From contig CAJUFL010000020.1 in assembly GCA_910585605.1 (NCBI GenBank), positions 1 to 18,537 on the forward strand: a stretch of DNA of 18,537 bases. The letters are read 5' to 3'. This document shows positions 13,518-18,537 of the stretch, piece after piece (the stretch's first letter is position 1; every line of letters begins with the position of its first letter). The translations under genes and the position numbers were made by a program. This stretch comes from an uncultured Lachnospiraceae bacterium. GTDB lineage: Bacteria; Bacillota; Clostridia; Lachnospirales; Lachnospiraceae. A model generated the notes under the pieces. That model made no database searches, was not told the origin of the DNA, and saw only the letters and a program-made list of their open reading frames with translations.

Positions 13518-16500
13518 ATGAAGAGTAAAGTTGAACAGTATGCAAAAGGGGACTTTTATATAGAGTACCCGAAGATTAAGCTTTCAAAGAGCTACTTACA
13601 ACTAAAAATAGAGGCGGGCAGCGTCTATACAGGAACCATTTCAGTTGTTTCCGAAAACGACATTCCGATGAAAATGATCGTGTATGACGATGCTTATTTG
13701 TTGAGCCTGAATGACCATAGCCTGATTGGGAGAAAGGGCGAGATCGCATTTTCTTTTGATGGAACCAGTAAAAAAAGAGGCAGTGTTTTTGAAGGTGCTA
13801 TCCATGTGATAGGTAACGGAATGGAAAAGGAAATTCCCTACAATATAGAAATTGTGGCACCATTCATCGATGTGAACGGTGTGGCATTAGAGGATCTGAT
13901 GAAGTTTTCCGCACTTGCAGAGGCTGACTGGAATAAAGCATTACAGGTATTTTATTCAGATGAATTTGCACACACACTGCTGGGGGATCATGAGGATTAT
14001 CTGGCGGCATATAGAAGTCTGAAAGATTCGCTGAATAAGAATCAGGCATTAGAGGAATTTTTGGTTTATGTACATAAAAAGCGGGCACTTGCTTTACAGG
14101 TGGAGCATGACCGCTTTCAATTTAATTTTCCTAAAATGAGGGAAGAACATCAATTGGTACTCCGTAAGAATACATGGGGTTATTGCAGCATGAAGGTGTA
14201 TACGGATGTCAAATTCATCACGGTACATCAGTCAGAAATCTGTAGTATGGATTTTGCAGCGAACAGTTGTACTTTAAGTTACACTTTGGACCCGGAGATG
14301 CTGGATGAAAAAGAATCTGCTGCCGGGCATATTATTTTAGAAAATACATATCAGAAAATAGTTGTAAATGTAATGATAAAAAAGCCCGAACTGGAGCCAA
14401 GGGTTTTAGTGCAGCATAAGTCTGAAGCAAGATTAAAGAAGCTGGAGATAGCAGCACTGATTCATAATTATCTGGATTACCGGATTGGAATGCTTCCTCT
14501 TTCAGCATTTATCGATAAGACAAGGGTAGCTCTTCAGAATCTGATCGGCTTTGAACCTGACGTGGGAATATATAAGCTGGGGCTTTTGCATATGGGGATT
14601 CTTGGAGGGAAGGAAGAGAATGTAAGACAGGAAATCCGCCGTATGGAAGCTGATATGGATAAGGCAATGGAAGGGCCAAGGGAACATTGTTACTATCTCT
14701 ATTTGAAGGCACTGCTTTCGAAGGATACCAGGCAGATTGTAAATGCCTGTGAGGAGATAGAGAGAGCATTGGCAAAAGAAAAGGATAAGCTGTTTTATTT
14801 CTGGCTTTTGATTTATCTGGATGAAAGATATCAAAAGGACAAACAGTGGCTGTTTTCCCAGATTGAAGGTCTGTTTATGGGGGGATATGCGAGTCCGGTT
14901 CTTGCTCTCGAGATTTGTGATTTGATCAATCAGGAACCGCTGCTGCTCAAAAAGTTATCACCGCTGGAACTTGCGGCAGTAAGATTTGGGCTGAAGAATC
15001 ATTGTTTAAGTAAAGAAGCAGAAGCAGAATTTTTGCAGCTGGCATCAAGAGAAAAGGATTTTTCTCCGCAGATCTTTTCTCTGCTTGCAATGATTTATGA
15101 TATAGAAAAGAAACCGGATATAATCAGAATTATATGCAGTCTGTTGATTAAAGGAGGCAGATTAGAGCACCGCTACCACTCATATTATTTGGAAGGAATA
15201 CGGTGTGGATATAAGATTGTGGGAATACAGGAAAATTATCTGCGGAGTATGGATAAAAGCCATTATGACCTGATCCCTGAATCTGTCCTTAGATATTTTA
15301 ATTATAAAAGTTTTCTGACTGATAGTGAATTTGCATATTTATATGCGAATGTTATCTCGAATAAACGCCAGTATCTGGGGCAGTATGAAGAATATCTTCC
15401 CAATATGGCTGCCTTTATGGAGGGACAGATAGTAAAAGGCAATATGAGCGATGATCTTTCGATTATATACAGCGAGTTTTTGAAGCCACAGGCAGTAACA
15501 CCTCATTTTGCTGCAAGTATTGTCAATGTTATATTTAAACGAAAATTAACTGTAGTCAATGATAATATTACAGCTGTTGTAGTATCCCATAAGGAACTGG
15601 AAGAGGAGACGGTGATTCCGGTGGTAAACCATGCTGCCTATGTGGATATGATTACAGAGTCAGCAGTTATTTCTCTGGTGGACAAAGACCAGAATCGTTT
15701 TATCAGTACGATTCCTTATAAATTGCAGAAGCTGGTGGATGAGTCTGAATACATAGATATTCTGGCACAATATGCGGGAGATGATTTTCGTTATGTTTTA
15801 TATCAGTATGATGTTTTGAGTGCATACGATGCAACGAATGCAAGAGAAGTAAATGTAGCAAGGGATATACTGGGATTTCGGGAGATCAGCAAAGAGACAA
15901 AGCAGCAGGCTATATATGGGATTGTCCGGTATTATCATGAACATCTGGATATGGATATTTTAAGAAGTTATCTTGATCGGATAGATATGGATTATGTTTC
16001 ACCTCAAAATGGTGTGGAATTTATTGACGATCTGATTACCTGTGGTCTTTATGATAAAGCATATGAGGCAATAAAACGTTTTGGTTATCAGGGAGTTTTG
16101 GCAGAGCATCTTATAAAGCTTGTAGAAGCAGTGAAGGAGTTTTCCCAGTATGCCAAAGAAGACTGCCTGATTTCGGTTGCTGTTCACTTATACCGGATGG
16201 GACAGGATACGCCGGAAGTTTTAAGCTATCTGGCAGATTATTATCAAAGCGGATTGAAGGACATGCTGCGTCTTTGGAAACGTGCACACAGGCGGTTAGC
16301 GAGGCTGGACTTGTTGGAAGAAAATATCATTTGTGAACTGTTATATACGGAGCAGTGGCATAGTGATATTTTTAAGGTGTTTGAGTCTTATATGCGGAAA
16401 AAGCGTCGGGGAATGGTCATAAAAGCATTTTTTAAACGAGCATCTTTTGCTTATCTGATAGAAGAAGAGGAGTTTCCCGGAACTTTTTTTGATGACCTTT

Positions 16501-17090
16501 TGCAACAGATGGAAAACGGAGAATTATCGGATGATATGTGTCGTGCTGCCATGCTTTTGTTCCTGAGCCGAAAGGCCAAACTGGAGGGACAGGAAATTGT
16601 GTGGCTCAAAAAGCAGGTTGAGTATTTTATAAAACGCGGAATCTTACTGCCGTTTTTCAGGAGCTTTAAAAAATATTTAAAGCTTCCGAAGGATTTGTTT
16701 TTAATGACTTATGTGGTGACTAGAGATAAGGCGGGCAGACAGATTTCTTTTCGGTATGGTATCCAGTTCGGAGTAGAAAAGCCGGAATGTAACAGAGAAG
16801 CAAGAATGATGGAAGTACTGCCAGGATATTACATGAAAGAATTTGTATTATTTCATGGTGAAAATTTACTTTATGAAATGGCAGAAGAAAATGCAGGTAA
16901 TACCCGGGTATACGAGAGTGAAGGTATGAAAGCAAAAGGTGAAACGGAGGAGTATGAGAACCGTTTTGAGATGCTAAATGCGATGCTGCTGAATCAGGAG
17001 ATTGGTCAGAATCAAATGTTGATCAATAAGATTGATAAATACTTAAAGCTGGCAGCGGTTATAGAAGAAAATCTCGAATTATTGGAGTAG
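13518..17090 (+). CDS. Large DUF5717-like protein: beta domains plus helical solenoid
   Basis: A 1190-residue protein with no signal peptide or membrane helix, so probably cytoplasmic. It resembles the family I know as DUF5717, of unknown function. Residues about 12-115 are beta-rich and Ig-like in pattern (KLSKSYLQLKIEAGSVYTGT, later VFEGAIHVIGNG). A helical stretch (125-195) follows, then a second beta-rich segment (about 198-290). Residues about 300-1050 are almost all amphipathic helices in pairs, as in TPR-type or other alpha solenoids, rich in Tyr and Leu. The end (about 1055-1190) has a short beta section and then a helical tail (EMLNAMLLNQEIGQ...) that could be a coiled coil. No catalytic motif is seen. 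The ribosome site is weak (GCGAGA). The Hsp70-like gene begins 39 bp after the stop, so the pair is likely one operon; a scaffold for that ATPase is the simplest guess. Confidence 0.75.
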   Translation: MKSKVEQYAKGDFYIEYPKIKLSKSYLQLKIEAGSVYTGTISVVSENDIPMKMIVYDDAYLLSLNDHSLIGRKGEIAFSFDGTSKKRGSVFEGAIHVIGNGMEKEIPYNIEIVAPFIDVNGVALEDLMKFSALAEADWNKALQVFYSDEFAHTLLGDHEDYLAAYRSLKDSLNKNQALEEFLVYVHKKRALALQVEHDRFQFNFPKMREEHQLVLRKNTWGYCSMKVYTDVKFITVHQSEICSMDFAANSCTLSYTLDPEMLDEKESAAGHIILENTYQKIVVNVMIKKPELEPRVLVQHKSEARLKKLEIAALIHNYLDYRIGMLPLSAFIDKTRVALQNLIGFEPDVGIYKLGLLHMGILGGKEENVRQEIRRMEADMDKAMEGPREHCYYLYLKALLSKDTRQIVNACEEIERALAKEKDKLFYFWLLIYLDERYQKDKQWLFSQIEGLFMGGYASPVLALEICDLINQEPLLLKKLSPLELAAVRFGLKNHCLSKEAEAEFLQLASREKDFSPQIFSLLAMIYDIEKKPDIIRIICSLLIKGGRLEHRYHSYYLEGIRCGYKIVGIQENYLRSMDKSHYDLIPESVLRYFNYKSFLTDSEFAYLYANVISNKRQYLGQYEEYLPNMAAFMEGQIVKGNMSDDLSIIYSEFLKPQAVTPHFAASIVNVIFKRKLTVVNDNITAVVVSHKELEEETVIPVVNHAAYVDMITESAVISLVDKDQNRFISTIPYKLQKLVDESEYIDILAQYAGDDFRYVLYQYDVLSAYDATNAREVNVARDILGFREISKETKQQAIYGIVRYYHEHLDMDILRSYLDRIDMDYVSPQNGVEFIDDLITCGLYDKAYEAIKRFGYQGVLAEHLIKLVEAVKEFSQYAKEDCLISVAVHLYRMGQDTPEVLSYLADYYQSGLKDMLRLWKRAHRRLARLDLLEENIICELLYTEQWHSDIFKVFESYMRKKRRGMVIKAFFKRASFAYLIEEEEFPGTFFDDLLQQMENGELSDDMCRAAMLLFLSRKAKLEGQEIVWLKKQVEYFIKRGILLPFFRSFKKYLKLPKDLFLMTYVVTRDKAGRQISFRYGIQFGVEKPECNREARMMEVLPGYYMKEFVLFHGENLLYEMAEENAGNTRVYESEGMKAKGETEEYENRFEMLNAMLLNQEIGQNQMLINKIDKYLKLAAVIEENLELLE

Positions 17091-17129
17091 GCGCTGCGAA
17101 TTTGGTTACAAGTATAAAAGGAGTACCAT

Positions 17130-18389
17130 ATGAAGGAGATATATCTAGGTCTTGATTTATGTAAGAAAAATATACAGATGAGTTATTTCAGGGAAGATAA
17201 GCAGGAACCGGAATCCATTTATCAGATGAATAATACAGAGACCTATCAGCTTCCGAATGTTATGTTTTATGCCAAAGAAGAAAAAAAGTGGTATGCGGGG
17301 AATAATGTCAGTGCCATCCGTTTTCAAAAAGAGGGCGTTATGGTGGAGGATATTGTCGGAAATATTGATTCTTCTGAACACGTGGTTGTTGAGGGTGGTG
17401 CTTATACTTACGATGTGTTATTATTGATTCTTCTTAAAACTCTTATAGAAGAGTTTTTGGAACGTTCTGAGGAATATCAATTATGTGGAATTACTGTTAC
17501 ATTGGAAACATATCATCCTAAAATTTATGATGTTGTTGGAAAGTTAAAGGATGAACTGGAACTTTCTAAGGATTCCTTTTATATAATGAGCCATGAAAAT
17601 GCATTTTTTCAGTACGTGATGAATCAGGATGAAATACTGCGTACTAACAGTGTAGCAATGTTTGAATATGGAACTGAGGGAATGGAATACTACAGAATAG
17701 ATAAGAAACATCAGGGGAATGCCAAAATTTTTTATTTAGGTCATCAGGATATGAAGGCAGATGTGACTTATGCCATGCTGTTTGAAGATGTGGAAAAACT
17801 GGATAGGCTTTTTTCGGAAATAGCAAGGAAAAAAATGAAGGAAACTTATATTTCTACCGTATATTTGACTGGGTCGGGTTTTAATGATAAATGGATTGAG
17901 GAGTCTACAAAGGTGCTCTGTGATGGAAGAAGGGTTTTTATGGGACAAAATATTTATACCAAAGGGGCCTGTTACCATGCAAAGCTGGGGGCCTATGAAA
18001 CAGACAAAGACTGTACTCTGTGTACAGAGGGAAGTATACCGTTTGATATTGGTGTCAGTATTGGTGATATGGAGGGTAGAAATCAATTTTATCCAATCGC
18101 TATTGGCGGCAGAGAGTGGTATAATATGAGGGGAAAGGTTACGTTGATTTTGGATGATACAAACCGGATTGATGTGGTTTACAGGGATAAAGTGACAAAG
18201 GAAGTGCAAAAAGAAATTATTGAAATTCATGGTTTGCCGAAACGTCCGCCAAAGACGACCAAGATATCCCTTGAAGTAGAATTATACGACGAAAAATTAG
18301 GGGCAATTGTAATCCGCGATGTAGGATTTGGGAAAATATATCCTACCACAAACAAAATATATCGCAAAGAATTTTCAATTGGGCAATGA
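17130..18389 (+). CDS. DUF5716-like protein with actin/Hsp70 fold
   Basis: A 419-residue protein resembling the family I know as DUF5716. Its elements follow the Hsp70 order: phosphate-1 strand IYLGLDLCKKNIQMSYF (4-20; IGIDLGTTNS in DnaK), LPNVMFYAKEEKKWYAGN (41-58), ITVTLETYHP (121-130; AVITVPAYF), SHENAFFQYV (154-163; NEPTAAALAY, Glu156 kept), phosphate-2 MFEYGTEGMEYY (177-188; DLGGGTFD) and adenosine strand VYLTGSGFNDKW (244-255). After residue 300 a beta-rich part, SIPFDIGVSIGDMEG (302-316) then LPKRPPKTTKISLEVELYD (369-387), looks like the Hsp70 substrate-binding beta domain. The helical lid is missing. The glycines of both phosphate loops are partly lost, so nucleotide binding or hydrolysis may be altered. 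AAGGAG precedes the ATG. It follows the solenoid gene by 39 bp and is presumably its partner. Confidence 0.75.
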   Translation: MKEIYLGLDLCKKNIQMSYFREDKQEPESIYQMNNTETYQLPNVMFYAKEEKKWYAGNNVSAIRFQKEGVMVEDIVGNIDSSEHVVVEGGAYTYDVLLLILLKTLIEEFLERSEEYQLCGITVTLETYHPKIYDVVGKLKDELELSKDSFYIMSHENAFFQYVMNQDEILRTNSVAMFEYGTEGMEYYRIDKKHQGNAKIFYLGHQDMKADVTYAMLFEDVEKLDRLFSEIARKKMKETYISTVYLTGSGFNDKWIEESTKVLCDGRRVFMGQNIYTKGACYHAKLGAYETDKDCTLCTEGSIPFDIGVSIGDMEGRNQFYPIAIGGREWYNMRGKVTLILDDTNRIDVVYRDKVTKEVQKEIIEIHGLPKRPPKTTKISLEVELYDEKLGAIVIRDVGFGKIYPTTNKIYRKEFSIGQ

Positions 18390-18513
18390 GCCTTGCATGA
18401 ATAAATCAAATACAACTGTCGGGAGCTTGCTCACGTAAAGTTGTATTTGGATTTATTCATATACGGCGAAGCCGTTGACCGAGATGGAGCAAAGCGAAAT
18501 CGAGGTGCAAGGC
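18390..18513. repeat. Nested inverted repeats downstream of the Hsp70-like gene
   Basis: An outer pair, GCCTTGCA (18390-18397) and TGCAAGGC (18506-18513), encloses a long stem: 18397-18417 pairs with 18439-18460, about 21 bp with a single bulged base, around a 21-nt loop that itself contains GAG/CTC. A second small perfect hairpin, CGGC-GAA-GCCG, lies at 18464-18474. The long stem has no T-run after it, so it is not a standard terminator, although it may end the transcript. The layout, two hairpins closed by an outer stem, suggests a mobile palindromic repeat or a structured RNA. Confidence 0.75.
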
Positions 18514-18535
18514 GGTGAGGAGCGAAGCCGTTGAC
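18466..18535. repeat. Pair of 14-bp direct repeats at the window edge
   Basis: GCGAAGCCGTTGAC occurs at 18466-18479 and again at 18522-18535, a period of 56 bp. The sequence between is a GA-rich stretch with variants of GAGATGGAGC and GCGAAATCGAGG. The window ends two bases after the second copy, so a longer array may continue. GC content is visibly higher than in the flanking genes. Confidence 0.7.
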
Positions 18536-18537
18536 TG

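Noticed and set aside
17736..18230. 164-residue open frame on the - strand
   Set aside because: It mirrors the Hsp70-like gene. Its composition is that of an antisense reading and no start signal is seen.
17130..18389. Calling the last gene DnaK or a rod-shape actin
   Set aside because: The motif order fits the superfamily, but the phosphate loops diverge and the lid is absent, so a specific name would mislead.
1..18537. CRISPR array, insertion sequence, prophage or toxin-antitoxin module
   Set aside because: No regularly spaced repeats, transposase or integrase motifs, or small toxin-like gene pairs were seen on either strand, apart from the short repeats at the right edge.

Overview
The window looks like chromosomal DNA of a spore-forming member of the Clostridia, most likely Lachnospiraceae. 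This rests on AT-rich codon use with strong AGGAGG-type ribosome binding sites, a CotS/CotI-like spore coat protein, a YtrA-type GntR/ABC operon, and a gene pair that I recall from Lachnospiraceae as DUF5717 and DUF5716. No tRNA, rRNA, CRISPR array, transposase or phage gene is visible. All genes but one read on the + strand.

Layout. (1) Positions 1-62 hold the terminator of a gene to the left. (2) Positions 84-2910 are an operon: a YtrA-type GntR repressor behind a promoter that carries a perfect 10-bp inverted repeat, then an ABC ATPase and two six-helix membrane proteins, probably a drug- or envelope-stress-linked ABC-2 type exporter. It ends in two terminator-like hairpins. (3) Positions 3058-4520 hold cca, a tRNA nucleotidyltransferase with an HD domain, and its terminator. 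(4) Positions 4524-5836 hold a consensus promoter overlapped by a palindrome, a six-helix membrane protein of unknown function, a small winged-helix regulator, and a decayed ABC ATPase (two one-base losses plus a truncation). (5) Positions 5925-7475 hold an ECF-like sigma factor with a cysteine-containing C-terminal extension and a DUF2461 gene. (6) Positions 7571-8858 hold the CotS-like coat protein, whose ribosome binding site lies inside a terminator-like hairpin. (7) Positions 8843-12196 hold a two-PEGA-domain lipoprotein and a phosphoglucomutase/phosphomannomutase, closed by a strong bidirectional terminator. (8) A PLP-dependent aminotransferase (HisC/CobD-like) runs on the - strand at 12299-13390. 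(9) Positions 13518-18389 hold the two-gene unit of most interest: a 1190-residue protein with beta-rich N-terminal domains and a long helical solenoid, followed by a 419-residue actin/Hsp70-fold protein with altered phosphate loops. (10) From 18390 to the window end there is a compact, structured repeat region with nested inverted repeats and a 14-bp direct repeat that probably continues beyond the window.

Most conventional genes here are housekeeping or sporulation genes. The unexplained biology is the DUF5717/DUF5716 pair, which looks like a solenoid scaffold with its own Hsp70-like partner, and to a lesser degree the sigma factor/DUF2461 unit and the orphaned regulator/membrane protein pair whose ABC ATPase has died. 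Family names come from memory of sequence patterns; no database search was possible.
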